From Hyphomicrobium_A sp964493785 (GTDB lineage Bacteria; Pseudomonadota; Alphaproteobacteria; Rhizobiales; Hyphomicrobiaceae), in the NCBI GenBank assembly GCA_964493785.1, contig CAZBPM010000008.1, positions 1 through 64,000 on the forward strand: a stretch of 64,000 nt of DNA, in the 5' to 3' direction. Made by a program: the position numbers and the translations under genes. Of this stretch, positions 54,388-62,969 are shown piece by piece (position 1 is the first letter of the stretch; each line of letters opens with the position of its first letter). The notes beneath the pieces were generated by a model. It was not told where the DNA came from. It saw only the letters and a list, made by a program, of their open reading frames with translations, and made no database searches.

Positions 54388-54642
54388 TCAGTCCATCGTG
54401 ATGGCAAACACCTTGAAGTCCTTGGTGACACGGAAGTCGTAGTTGCCCGACTTGCACTTCACATCCTCGGCCTCGTAGATGCCTGAGCCCTCAGTCTCCT
54501 TTTCGAAGGTGCCACCCTCGCAACCCCAGGCCGTGACGATCTCCTTGAGCTTAGCAGCCTCCTCGTCGGTGACCTTCTCGTCGGCGAAGGCGGCGCTGCA
54601 GCACAAGCCGAGAGCAGCAACGGCAGAAAGAACAAGGCGCAT
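54388..54642 (-). CDS. Small exported PepSY-like protein
   Basis: An 84-residue protein; AAAAGGAG before ATG 54642 sets the start. The signal peptide ends AAFA. The mature domain (VTDEEAAKLKEIVTAWGCEG, YEAEDVKCKSGNYDFRVTKD) looks like a half PepSY domain with two cysteines likely bonded. It is divergent from the cytochrome c gene, with an FNR-type box between them. Confidence 0.75.
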   Translation of the reverse strand: MRLVLSAVAALGLCCSAAFADEKVTDEEAAKLKEIVTAWGCEGGTFEKETEGSGIYEAEDVKCKSGNYDFRVTKDFKVFAITMD

Positions 54643-54732
54643 GGGTAGTCTCCTTTTCGGTAACGGCGAGATTGCCATCCTATTCCCAATATGGGGAGTG
54701 TCATCCTGACGGGAAGCTGACGAACAGACGCG

Positions 54733-54746
54733 TTGATCGGGATCAA
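54733..54746. promoter_or_regulatory. FNR/FixK-type binding box upstream of cytochrome c
   Basis: TTGATCGGGATCAA, identical over all 14 bases to the box at 5595. It lies 74 bp upstream of the cytochrome c start and 91 bp upstream of the divergent PepSY-like gene, so it could control either or both. Confidence 0.78.
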
Positions 54747-54819
54747 CCGGCATTTTTCAACATGCGTTAGTCGGTTGCAGGTAGGCTCGTCGAGCGCGCC
54801 AGCAAGGATCAGGCCGGCC

Positions 54820-55251
54820 ATGTACAGATTTCTCAGCGCCTCCGCCGTCGTGATGGCATTCGCCATTGCAAATGCAAGTGGTCCGGCTAGCGCGCAGGAC
54901 GCGCATGAGCTCGACACCACGATGATCGAGCTCGGGGAGGCGCTCTACATGGCGCGATGCGCGACATGCCATGGCGCGGACGCCACCGGAAATGGCCCGA
55001 CGGCAGCTGCACTGGTCACGCCGCCTCCCGACCTCACCCAAATCTCTAAACGCGCGGGCGGACATTTCCCGGCAGCACGCGTGGTCGAGATCATCACCTA
55101 CGGTGGCAGCATTACTGCGCACGGAAGCGGGCCGATGCCCGTGTGGGGACGCGAGTTCAGCGATGAAGGCGGACGCGGAAAGATCGGCGCCTCGCGCTCG
55201 CGCCAAGCGATCATCGCGCTGAAGCGCTATCTGGAGACGATCCAGAAGTAG
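54820..55251 (+). CDS. Periplasmic class I cytochrome c
   Basis: A 143-residue exported single-heme protein. The signal peptide (1-26) ends GPASAQ. The heme site CATCH lies near residue 47 in ALYMARCATCHGADATGNGP, and a MPVWG stretch near 107 supplies the likely axial methionine. It carries electrons to a terminal oxidase or reductase. The FNR-type box upstream suggests use under low oxygen. Confidence 0.9.
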   Translation: MYRFLSASAVVMAFAIANASGPASAQDAHELDTTMIELGEALYMARCATCHGADATGNGPTAAALVTPPPDLTQISKRAGGHFPAARVVEIITYGGSITAHGSGPMPVWGREFSDEGGRGKIGASRSRQAIIALKRYLETIQK

Positions 55252-55428
55252 CAATCGCTTTTGGCGTACCCGACAAAAAAGTTATTCATCTGCTGTTTAA
55301 AAACCCGGCACCTGTGTGCACAACCGTGCCGCCGCAACAATCACCCCCGCCGAAGCCGTGGTAGCGGTCTCTCGTTCGCGTATCCCGCGTAGAAGGGAAG
55401 CAATAATCGAGCGAGGGAGTACGTAGCT

Positions 55429-56109
55429 TTGAGACAGATTTATCTTGCGATCGTGGCCGTCATTGCCGCTGTCGCCACCCTGACCCCGGCACAGGCTCAG
55501 GTCGAAGCACCATGGCGCGGGTTCTACGCCGGCTTGAACGGCGGCTATGCGTGGAATAGCGCAAACGGCAAATTCAATGATGCCCTGGAGCTTTCCGGGC
55601 TGACGCTCAACGGCGCCATCGTCGGTGGCCAGCTCGGCTACAACTGGCAGTCAAACCAATTCCTGTTCGGCATCGAGTTGGACGCATCGACCAGAGCAGG
55701 CGGTGAGGACACCGTCATCGTCAACGGCGGCACCCCCGATGCGGTGGTCCTCGGTGCCGACATGTCATACCTGACGAGCGTGCGCGCACGTCTCGGCTGG
55801 GCGATCAGCAACTGGCTGCTTTACGGCACAGTCGGCTGGGGCTTCGGCGAATTCAAATTCACAGCCGATGCGGCACAGGAAGGCTTCCGCGGCAAAATCC
55901 GCGTCAACGACAACGGCCTCGTGTACGGCGGCGGTGTCGAATGGATGGTCGCCTACGGCGTGTCGCTGCGCGCAGAATACCTGCGCTACGATCTGACAGC
56001 CGGGTCTACCATCTCGACGGACTTCCCGTCGTCGGGCGTCGGCGCGCATGTCGGCTTCGACAACGTCGACGTTGCCCGCGCCGCGCTGAACATCAAGCTG
56101 AGCAACTAG
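55429..56109 (+). CDS. Outer-membrane beta-barrel protein (Omp25/Omp31-like)
   Basis: A 226-residue protein with an unusual TTG start (GGGAG nine bases before). The signal peptide ends PAQAQ. The barrel begins WRGFYAGLNGGYAWN and has typical paired strands (GGQLGYNWQSNQFLFGIELD, VRARLGWAISNWLLYGTVGWGFG), matching the porin-like Omp25/31 family of rhizobia. It probably has a structural role in the outer membrane. Confidence 0.85.
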   Translation: MRQIYLAIVAVIAAVATLTPAQAQVEAPWRGFYAGLNGGYAWNSANGKFNDALELSGLTLNGAIVGGQLGYNWQSNQFLFGIELDASTRAGGEDTVIVNGGTPDAVVLGADMSYLTSVRARLGWAISNWLLYGTVGWGFGEFKFTADAAQEGFRGKIRVNDNGLVYGGGVEWMVAYGVSLRAEYLRYDLTAGSTISTDFPSSGVGAHVGFDNVDVARAALNIKLSN

Positions 56110-56125
56110 TTCCGCACGCCGATGT

Positions 56126-56153
56126 GGCGGGGGCGTTAGGGGACGCCTCCGCC
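56126..56153 (+). terminator. Hairpin after the outer-membrane protein gene
   Basis: An 11-position stem (GGCGGGGGCGT with ACGCCTCCGCC, one G-T pair) 16 bp after the stop. There is no T-run, so termination is uncertain. Confidence 0.45.
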
Positions 56154-56287
56154 GCGCTGGCGTTACATAGTTCAGCGTTGGCGGCAATAAAGCTATCAGT
56201 TGCAGCGAATTCTAGCCGCGGGCACAAAGCTCCGGCAATCCAACTGCATTACTCCGTGGGCTGCGCATAGTTCATGGAGTGACGCCA

Positions 56288-56599
56288 ATGAGAAAATTGC
56301 TCGCATTTGCCGTGGCCGCCGCGATTGCTGCCGCAGCTCTACCAGCCTCCGCCGACACGGCGAGCGAAGATCGCATGCTCAAGGCCCCGCAGAAATCCAT
56401 GGGGAACGAGGGCAAGCTGCCAGCCACCGATCAGATGAGTAATTCGGTTCCGGAAATGGGTACGCCCGAGCCGGGAGATGCGAACACCGGTCCGTCTGGG
56501 CCCAAGGGACCGCCCAAGCGCATGGGCGACCAAGGCAAGCTGCCGGCCACCAACAACATGAGCGGCGCCGTACCGCGCATGAATTCGGGATCCGACTAA
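56288..56599 (+). CDS. Small exported protein with two 22-residue repeats
   Basis: A 103-residue protein; GGAG before the ATG at 56288. The signal peptide ends LPASA. The mature part holds two copies of a motif of the form (K)MG-x-x-GKLPAT-x-x-MS-x-x-VP-x-M (about residues 37-58 and 77-98) separated by a Gly/Pro-rich linker. No known family. A terminator follows. Confidence 0.75.
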   Translation: MRKLLAFAVAAAIAAAALPASADTASEDRMLKAPQKSMGNEGKLPATDQMSNSVPEMGTPEPGDANTGPSGPKGPPKRMGDQGKLPATNNMSGAVPRMNSGSD

Positions 56600-56607
56600 G
56601 CAACCCC

Positions 56608-56625
56608 CTTCTTCTTCTTCTTCTT
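56608..56625. repeat. Six CTT trinucleotide repeats
   Basis: A short simple-sequence tract directly after the repeat-protein gene, ahead of its terminator. It might vary in length by slippage but lies outside coding sequence. Confidence 0.8.
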
Positions 56626-56640
56626 CCTCCCCCAGAGACT

Positions 56641-56674
56641 GCCGTCGGCGTCATCTTGACGTCGGCGGCATTTT
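56641..56674 (+). terminator. Rho-independent terminator
   Basis: A 13-position stem (GCCGTCGGCGTCA with two wobble pairs, loop TCT) followed by ATTTT, 42 bp after the repeat-protein gene. Confidence 0.85.
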
Positions 56675-56792
56675 CGTTCGAGCCCCGCGCCCTGCTTGCC
56701 AGATATTCCAATAGGCTTGCCACGCAGTCCGCTTGTACCGGGCGCGGCAGGCCGAGCAATGTGCGGCTCCACTCATGCCCGAGGAGCCCCCC

Positions 56793-57089
56793 ATGCTGAA
56801 GCCGGTCCTGGTCCTAGTCGCAGGCGTGCTGCTACTCCCGAGTGCTCCTGTCGTCGCGGCGGACTACGGCTGCGCTCAGAAAGAGATCGGGACCCGGCTC
56901 AACGACTCCGACATCGAGATCAAGAAGCGGGAGGGGGTCGTCGCTGAGATCAAGGCGGAGATAACGGAGTCCGGCGGCACGACCGACCAACACAAAAAGG
57001 CACTTGAGGCATTCGAGGAAAAACTCGCCAAGGCCAAGGCGACACGCGAAACGCTGCTGAAGGAATGCAACGGTAAATCAGCGCCTTAG
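56793..57089 (+). CDS. Small exported helical protein
   Basis: A 98-residue protein; GAGGAG before ATG 56793. The signal peptide (about 1-22) ends VVAAD. The mature part is one long charged helix (KKREGVVAEIKAEITESG, LEAFEEKLAKAKATRETLL) with cysteines at both ends (YGCAQ and KECNG), which suggests a disulphide-pinned helical hairpin. No known family. Confidence 0.7.
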   Translation: MLKPVLVLVAGVLLLPSAPVVAADYGCAQKEIGTRLNDSDIEIKKREGVVAEIKAEITESGGTTDQHKKALEAFEEKLAKAKATRETLLKECNGKSAP

Positions 57090-57221
57090 GCGGCCTCAAA
57101 GTTGCGGCCGGCGGCGGATCGCCGTCCTGCAATCGACCTTGGCGGCGAACGGTGGTAAGGGCTGCGCCCAGACCCCTTGCGCGCCCGCTGGCGCGCTCCC
57201 AAATCAGGCGCCACCTAGAGA

Positions 57222-58850
57222 ATGCCCAACGATACCGCGCCCACGACATCCGCGCCTGCGTCAGGCGGCGCGCAGGCAAAGCTCGCTGCCGAGATCCGGC
57301 GGCGGCGCACGTTTGCGATCATCTCGCATCCTGACGCCGGCAAGACCACCCTGACGGAGAAGCTGCTGCTGTTCGGCGGCGCGATCCAGCTCGCCGGACA
57401 GGTGAAGGCGAAAAGGGACGGCCGCAATACGCGCTCGGACTGGATGGCAATCGAGAAGGCGCGCGGAATTTCCGTCGTCACCTCGGTGATGACGTTCGAG
57501 TACGAAAACACCGTTTTCAATCTGCTCGACACGCCGGGCCACGAGGACTTCTCCGACCACACCTATCGCACGCTCACGGCGGTCGACAGCGCGATCATGG
57601 TGATCGACGCCGCGAAGGGCATCGAGGCTCGCACGCGCAAGCTGTTCGAGGTTTGCCGTCTGCGCGACATCCCGATCATTACGTTCATCAACAAGCTCGA
57701 CCGGGAGTCGCGCGAGCCGCTCGAACTGCTCGACGAGATCGAAAAGGTGCTCGCCCTCGATACCGCGCCCATGGTGTGGCCGATCGGTATGGGACGCACG
57801 TTCCGGGGTACGTTCGATCTGGCGAAGCCGCGCATCCGGCGCGTCGATGAAGCGCTCGAGGGCACGCCGGTCTCGGGGCCGGACGACCCCGTTTTCGAGA
57901 CGCTGCTGGAGCCGGACGATCTTGCCAAATGGCGCGATGAGATCGAGCTGGTGCGCGACCTGTGCGGCAGCTTCGACCTCAAGGCATTCCGGGAAGGGAC
58001 GCTGTCGCCGGTCTACTTCGGCAGCGCGCTCCGGAACTTCGGCGTGCGGGATCTGCTCGATGCCCTGATCGCATACGCTCCGCCACCGCTCAGCCGCAAG
58101 GCAGCCACCCGGACAATCGAGGCCACCGAGCCGACGATGACGGGCATCGTCTTCAAGATCCAGGCGAACATGGACCCTAACCACCGCGACCGCATGGCGT
58201 TCATGCGGCTGTGCTCGGGGCGCCTGACGCGCGGCATGAAGGTGAAGCACGTGCGCACGGACAAGACGATGGCGCTGACGGCGCCGCAGTTCTTCTTCGC
58301 GCAGGATCGCTCGCTGGCCGAGGAGGCTTACGCCGGCGACGTGGTCGGTATCCCCAATCGCGGCACGCTGCGCATCGGCGATGCGCTGACGGAGGGCGAG
58401 GACGTGCAGTTCCTCGGCATACCCTCGTTCGCGCCGGAGATCCTGCGCCGCATTCGTCTGGGTGACGCGATCAAGGCGAAGAAGCTGAAGGACGCCTTGA
58501 AGGAGATGGCCGAGGAAGGCGTGGTGCAGCTATTCTCACCCATCGATGGGATGCAACCCATCGTGGGCGTCATCGGCGCACTGCAGCTCGACGTTCTCGG
58601 TGACCGCCTAACGCATGAGTACGGATTGTCGACCGGCTTCGAGGGCGCCCCTTGCGAGGTGATGCGGTGGATCGAGGCGCCTGACCGGGCGAAGCTCGAA
58701 AAGTTCATCGAGCAAAACCGATCCGCCATCGCGGTCGATGCCGACGGCGACTACGTCTACATGGCGCCGTCGGTGTTCAGTCTGAATTGGGTGGCCGAGC
58801 GCAACCCGGAAATCACATTCAAGGACGTGAAGGCCGTCACGCAGGGCTGA
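57222..58850 (+). CDS. prfC: Peptide chain release factor 3
   Basis: RF3 is a GTPase that ejects RF1 or RF2 from the ribosome after termination. The protein has 542 residues with all G motifs: HPDAGKTTLTEK near residue 36 (P loop), DTPGHEDFSDHT near 103 (G3) and NKLDRE near 157 (G4). The C-terminal part has FFAQDRSLAEEAYAGDVVG. The N-terminus has a short extra Thr/Ala stretch. The gene is complete and converges on the amidotransferase gene with 6 bp between. Confidence 0.97.
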   Translation: MPNDTAPTTSAPASGGAQAKLAAEIRRRRTFAIISHPDAGKTTLTEKLLLFGGAIQLAGQVKAKRDGRNTRSDWMAIEKARGISVVTSVMTFEYENTVFNLLDTPGHEDFSDHTYRTLTAVDSAIMVIDAAKGIEARTRKLFEVCRLRDIPIITFINKLDRESREPLELLDEIEKVLALDTAPMVWPIGMGRTFRGTFDLAKPRIRRVDEALEGTPVSGPDDPVFETLLEPDDLAKWRDEIELVRDLCGSFDLKAFREGTLSPVYFGSALRNFGVRDLLDALIAYAPPPLSRKAATRTIEATEPTMTGIVFKIQANMDPNHRDRMAFMRLCSGRLTRGMKVKHVRTDKTMALTAPQFFFAQDRSLAEEAYAGDVVGIPNRGTLRIGDALTEGEDVQFLGIPSFAPEILRRIRLGDAIKAKKLKDALKEMAEEGVVQLFSPIDGMQPIVGVIGALQLDVLGDRLTHEYGLSTGFEGAPCEVMRWIEAPDRAKLEKFIEQNRSAIAVDADGDYVYMAPSVFSLNWVAERNPEITFKDVKAVTQG

Positions 58851-58856
58851 GCGTAC

Positions 58857-59549
58857 TCAACTCTCCAGGCCGTGGAGCCAATCCTTCAGCATGGCGCCGC
58901 TGGCGGCGCGAAGTTTTGGCACGGCGTCGGTCGCTGCCTTGCGCATCTGGGTAACGCTCGTCTTGGATGCGGCGAGATCGCCACCATAGGCCACGAACCA
59001 GTCTTCAAGGGCGGGGAAATCGCCTTCGGGGTGACACTGGAGCCCCAGCGCATACCGGCCGATTGCGAACGCCTGGTTGCGGCAGATGTCGGTCGAGGCG
59101 AGCAGCTCAGCACCGGCAGGGATGTCGAACGTGTCGCCGTGCCAGTGGAGCACGGGTACGTCCTTCAGATGCTTCAACGGACCTTTATCGCCGGCCTCAG
59201 TGAGCGTTAGCGTCGAGAACCCGAGTTCTTTTGGTCCCGGGCGGACGTTAGCGCCGAGCGCGGAGGCCATCATCTGGCCGCCGAGGCAGATGCCAAGCGT
59301 CGGGCGCGCGGCGGCGAGGCGCTCGGCGATGATGCGCTTTTCCTCCTTGATGAAGGGGAACGCCTCTTCCTCGTAAACGCCGATCGGGCCGCCACAGATG
59401 ACGAGAAGATCGGGGCCGGTCGGATCTATCTTGCCAAGATCATGCACGGCGCTTCGATAGGTGACCTCGTAGCCTTGTTCCTTGAGGACTGGCTCGAACG
59501 AACCCAGATCCTCGAACGCCAAATGGTAGATCGCGACTGCCTGCTTCAA
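58857..59549 (-). CDS. Class I glutamine amidotransferase domain protein
   Basis: A 230-residue stand-alone GATase1 domain. The nucleophile motif GICLGGQMMASALG near residue 86 and the catalytic LQCHPEGDF with its His/Glu near 170 are present. It resembles YfeJ/GuaA-like amidotransferases of unknown acceptor. No synthetase domain is fused or adjacent, so ammonia could be used by another enzyme or the protein acts as a hydrolase. Confidence 0.9.
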   Translation of the reverse strand: MKQAVAIYHLAFEDLGSFEPVLKEQGYEVTYRSAVHDLGKIDPTGPDLLVICGGPIGVYEEEAFPFIKEEKRIIAERLAAARPTLGICLGGQMMASALGANVRPGPKELGFSTLTLTEAGDKGPLKHLKDVPVLHWHGDTFDIPAGAELLASTDICRNQAFAIGRYALGLQCHPEGDFPALEDWFVAYGGDLAASKTSVTQMRKAATDAVPKLRAASGAMLKDWLHGLES

Positions 59550-59701
59550 GTCTCACCTCGATGTGTGGTGCTGCTGATCGGAGCTGATTGCGCACGGGTT
59601 ATATACGGTCGCAGGCGTCGTGCAGATCGCAATCGTTCGCGCGCAACCGTTGCAGAATGACATCAGCTTCGGATCGTTGGTCAGACTTCCAATCCTGATA
59701 C

Positions 59702-59719
59702 TTGACTAACATGGTCAAC
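59702..59719. promoter_or_regulatory. Iron-responsive operator-like dyad upstream of the siderophore receptor
   Basis: TTGACTAACATGGTCAAC contains the dyad TTGAC-N7-GTCAA and thus TGA-N9-TCA. It is 80 bp upstream of the receptor start and matches the site at 27207 at 15 of 18 bases. TTGACT could also serve as a -35 box, so a bound repressor would block transcription. Confidence 0.65.
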
Positions 59720-59798
59720 TATTGACCTTTTAACCGTCGGCGGCGCGTCGCGTGCCGCGTTTGCAAGTTGCTTAGCGTAGAGTTTGTGGGGGTTGCGT

Positions 59799-62210
59799 AT
59801 GAGTTTGGGGAGTCAGCTGGCTCAGGGCTGGCAGTCATTTGCCGTTTCGAACGGGAATGACCGGGATCAAGAGAAGCGGCCGGCGAGTGCCTGGCAGCCG
59901 CTAACAGGCGCCCTCCTCGCAAGTGCCGGATCGGTCATCGCTTATCCTGCCGTCGCGCAACAGGCGCCCGAGCCGGTTCCGCTTCCGCCGTTGAGCGTCG
60001 AAGCCACGAAGAAGAAGGCGCCTGCGAAGAAGGCGGCCGCAAAGAAGAAGTCGCCGGCAGCGCAGCAGGCTTCGCCCGCACCGCAGGCTCCGACGAGCGC
60101 TCCTGCTCCCGCCGCCGCCGCTCCTGCGGGATCGAACCCGTACGCCAATCCGAACGCGCCCTACCAAGTAGAGCGTTCGGCTTCCGGCAAATTGACCGAG
60201 CCGTTGGTCGACACCCCCCGCACGGTCACTGCCGTACCGAAAGAGGTCATCGAGGATAAGAAGGCGTTCGACCTTCGCGAGCTCGCGCGCCAGACGCCCG
60301 GCGTGACCATCACTGCCGGCGAAAACGGCGCCTCGCTGGGAAGTAATTTCCAGATCCGGGGCTTCAACGCCCGCAACGACATTTTCGTGGACGGCATCCG
60401 CGATCCGGGCAGCATCGGGCGCGAGGTGTTCTCCATCGAGCAGCTGGAGATTTACAAGGGGCCAAGCGGATTGATTTCCGGCCGCGCCACGCCGGGCGGC
60501 GCTTTTAACTTCATCACAAAGAAGCCCGACCTTGACGGAAACTTCTTCGAGGTCGCGACGACGGTTGGCACCGATGAGACGTTCCGCACAACTATCGACG
60601 CCAATCAGGTCATCACACCCGATCTCGCAGTGCGGTCGAACCTGATGTACCATCAGGCTGATGTAGCTGGCCGCGATTATGTCGAGAGCGAGCGGTGGGG
60701 CGGGTTGTTCTCGGTGACAGCCAGGCCGGTCGAGGACGTCACGGTAACGCTCGACTACTATCGCTATCGTTATGATGGCATCCCCGACTATGGCGTGCCT
60801 GTGAGCCGCGGAGCGAAAGTGCCGTTCACCGAGATCGGCGTGCCGCGCAGCAATTTCTATGGCGACCTTTCGATCGACTACGCGAAAGACGAGTCGGACG
60901 TCGGAACCGCGACCGTCGAAGCGAAGCTTTCCAATAACGTCAAGCTCGTCAACCGAACGCGCGTCGGCGCAAATTACCAAGGCTATCTCGCCACGGCACC
61001 ACGTCCAGCCATCACGGAAGACGACATCAACGGCAACGTCACGACGACAAATCCGCAGCGCATCCAAGATGCGAGCGTCTTCGCCAATCAGACGGAGCTG
61101 ACCGCCAAGTTCGATACCGGCGGCTTGAAGCATACGATGCTGGCGGGTGTTGACGTGAGCTTAGAGAGAATGGACCGCTTTAGTCACGTCATCAGCGGCG
61201 GTAGCGCAACACCGACGTCGATTCTCAATCCCGATCCGTTCCGCAATTCGCGAAGCATCACCGGTCGCACAAAATCTTTCAGTGCTGATATCAACGATGT
61301 CGGTGTTTACGTGCAGGATACGGTGGAACTCAACGACCACTGGATCATCAATGGCGGCGTGAGGTTCGACGATTTCACGCGCGATCAGACTGGATTCGCT
61401 GCTAACGGCACACCTCAGCCTGCGGGGACGGGGAACACCGCAAAGGTGGACGAGGGCCTATGGAGCTGGAACGTCGGCGCGGTCTATAAGCCTTTGCCGA
61501 ACGCCAGCATCTATGCAGCCTACGGCTACACGGAGACGCCGATTGGCAATGAGATCGACTCAACCGGTGTAGAGTACAATGGTCTCAACGCGGCCAATGC
61601 GCATCTCGGGCCCGAGGAGACGTCAGGCGTCGAAGTAGGGACCAAGTGGGAACTGTTCAACGGCCGGCTGCTAGCCACAGCAGCCCTCTTCGAGGCGATC
61701 AAAGACAACGCGCGCGTTAATACTCCAGCCACCGGAGGCATCGGCAACGAGGGTAAGTATCGCATTCGCGGTGTTGAACTCGGCGTCGCAGGAAACATCA
61801 CCGATGCCTGGAGCGTGTTTGGCGGTGTCGTCTTCCTCGACACCAAAACCCTGGACTCGAACGACGCGACTGAGATCGGCCGCGGTCTCGCCAATACTCC
61901 GCTCACCCAGTTCAGTCTTCTGAGCAAATATCAGCTCACGAAGCAGCTCTCTGTGGGCGGCCAAGCGATCTATCAGTCAGAGTACTGGAGCGGCCATTTC
62001 GCCAAGAACGGCTTAGGATACCACACAACGAATTGGTGGCGGTTCGATGCGTTCGCAGAATACGAGTTCGATAAGCATTGGTCCATCGAGCTCTCGGGTC
62101 TTAATCTGACGGACGAGCTCTATTACGATTCACTGTACCAGGCGGCAAATACGTTTGCGACCGTCGCGCCCGGCCGCGCGGGCTACGCGACGGTGAAGTG
62201 GAAGTACTGA
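59799..62210 (+). CDS. TonB-dependent siderophore receptor, PiuA/Fiu-like
   Basis: An 803-residue outer-membrane receptor from the ATG at 59799. A longer-than-usual signal region ends AVAQQ near residue 57. A TonB-box-like LPPLSVEAT is followed by a Lys/Pro/Ala linker. The plug has the siderophore-receptor markers FQIRGFNARNDIFVDGIRD and YKGPSGLISGRATPGGAFN. The barrel ends GYATVKWKY. Downstream PKHD hydroxylase and Sel1 genes copy the piuA-piuC order of Pseudomonas, so a catecholate-type iron chelate is the likely ligand. Confidence 0.93.
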   Translation: MSLGSQLAQGWQSFAVSNGNDRDQEKRPASAWQPLTGALLASAGSVIAYPAVAQQAPEPVPLPPLSVEATKKKAPAKKAAAKKKSPAAQQASPAPQAPTSAPAPAAAAPAGSNPYANPNAPYQVERSASGKLTEPLVDTPRTVTAVPKEVIEDKKAFDLRELARQTPGVTITAGENGASLGSNFQIRGFNARNDIFVDGIRDPGSIGREVFSIEQLEIYKGPSGLISGRATPGGAFNFITKKPDLDGNFFEVATTVGTDETFRTTIDANQVITPDLAVRSNLMYHQADVAGRDYVESERWGGLFSVTARPVEDVTVTLDYYRYRYDGIPDYGVPVSRGAKVPFTEIGVPRSNFYGDLSIDYAKDESDVGTATVEAKLSNNVKLVNRTRVGANYQGYLATAPRPAITEDDINGNVTTTNPQRIQDASVFANQTELTAKFDTGGLKHTMLAGVDVSLERMDRFSHVISGGSATPTSILNPDPFRNSRSITGRTKSFSADINDVGVYVQDTVELNDHWIINGGVRFDDFTRDQTGFAANGTPQPAGTGNTAKVDEGLWSWNVGAVYKPLPNASIYAAYGYTETPIGNEIDSTGVEYNGLNAANAHLGPEETSGVEVGTKWELFNGRLLATAALFEAIKDNARVNTPATGGIGNEGKYRIRGVELGVAGNITDAWSVFGGVVFLDTKTLDSNDATEIGRGLANTPLTQFSLLSKYQLTKQLSVGGQAIYQSEYWSGHFAKNGLGYHTTNWWRFDAFAEYEFDKHWSIELSGLNLTDELYYDSLYQAANTFATVAPGRAGYATVKWKY

Positions 62211-62229
62211 CGCCCTGCCTCTAGAATGC

Positions 62230-62266
62230 CGCCGGCCCCCGAATAAGCCCCGGGGACCGGCGTTTT
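62230..62266 (+). terminator. Terminator or attenuator between receptor and PKHD gene
   Basis: A 12-position stem (CGCCGGCCCCCG with CGGGGACCGGCG, one mismatch) followed by TTTTCATT. It lies between two genes of the same operon, so it may allow partial read-through and lower expression of the downstream pair. Confidence 0.75.
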
Positions 62267-62285
62267 CATTTCCTTAGGTTCATCA

Positions 62286-62969
62286 ATGCTCGTCACGATC
62301 CCCGACGTTCTGAAGCCGGACGAACTGGCGCACATCCGCCGCGTGCTCGAGAGCACGAACTGGGTGGACGGGCGCGCCACCGCGGGTGACCAGGCGGCGA
62401 AGGTGAAGAACAACCTGCAGGTACCGATCGACGCGCCAGAAGCCCAGGAGCTGGGGCAGATCATTCTGCGCGCGCTCGGGTCGAGTGAGAAGTTCATGTC
62501 GGCCGCCCTTCCCTTGCGCGTGCTGCCGCCGATGTTCAATCGATACGATGTCGGCATGACGTTCGGCGCGCACGTCGACGGCTCGATCAGGGCCGTTCCG
62601 GGCAGCGGCTCGCGAATGCGCACCGATGTCTCGTCGACGCTGTTCCTCACCCCGCCAGAGGATTACGACGGCGGCGAACTCGTCGTGCACGACACCTACG
62701 GCACACACAGGGTCAAGCTGCCGGCGGGGCATCTCGTCGTCTATCCGGCGACCAGCATGCATTCTGTTACGCCCGTCACGCGCGGGAGCCGCTGGGCGTC
62801 GTTCTTCTGGACGCAGTCGCTGGTCAAGGACGACTGGCGGCGGCACATGCTGTATGACCTCGATAATTCCATTATCAGCGTGCGATCGCGGCTGCCGGAT
62901 GACGACCCCGCGGTCGTCGGGCTGACGGCGCATTATCACAACCTGATCCGTCATTGGTCGGAGACATGA
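62286..62969 (+). CDS. piuC: PKHD-type Fe(II)/2-oxoglutarate dioxygenase, PiuC/YbiX-like
   Basis: A 227-residue hydroxylase. The iron ligands are in FGAHVDG near residue 96 and MHSVTPV near 158; RWASFFW supplies the 2-oxoglutarate arginine. YbiX/PiuC proteins accompany siderophore receptors, and their substrate is not firmly known. The stop overlaps the start of the Sel1 gene (ATGA), so the two are coupled. Confidence 0.94.
   Translation: MLVTIPDVLKPDELAHIRRVLESTNWVDGRATAGDQAAKVKNNLQVPIDAPEAQELGQIILRALGSSEKFMSAALPLRVLPPMFNRYDVGMTFGAHVDGSIRAVPGSGSRMRTDVSSTLFLTPPEDYDGGELVVHDTYGTHRVKLPAGHLVVYPATSMHSVTPVTRGSRWASFFWTQSLVKDDWRRHMLYDLDNSIISVRSRLPDDDPAVVGLTAHYHNLIRHWSET

Noticed and set aside
59853..59870. 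Third FNR-like box (TGACCGGGATCAA)
   Set aside because: It lies within the coding start of the siderophore receptor and the first half-site is imperfect.
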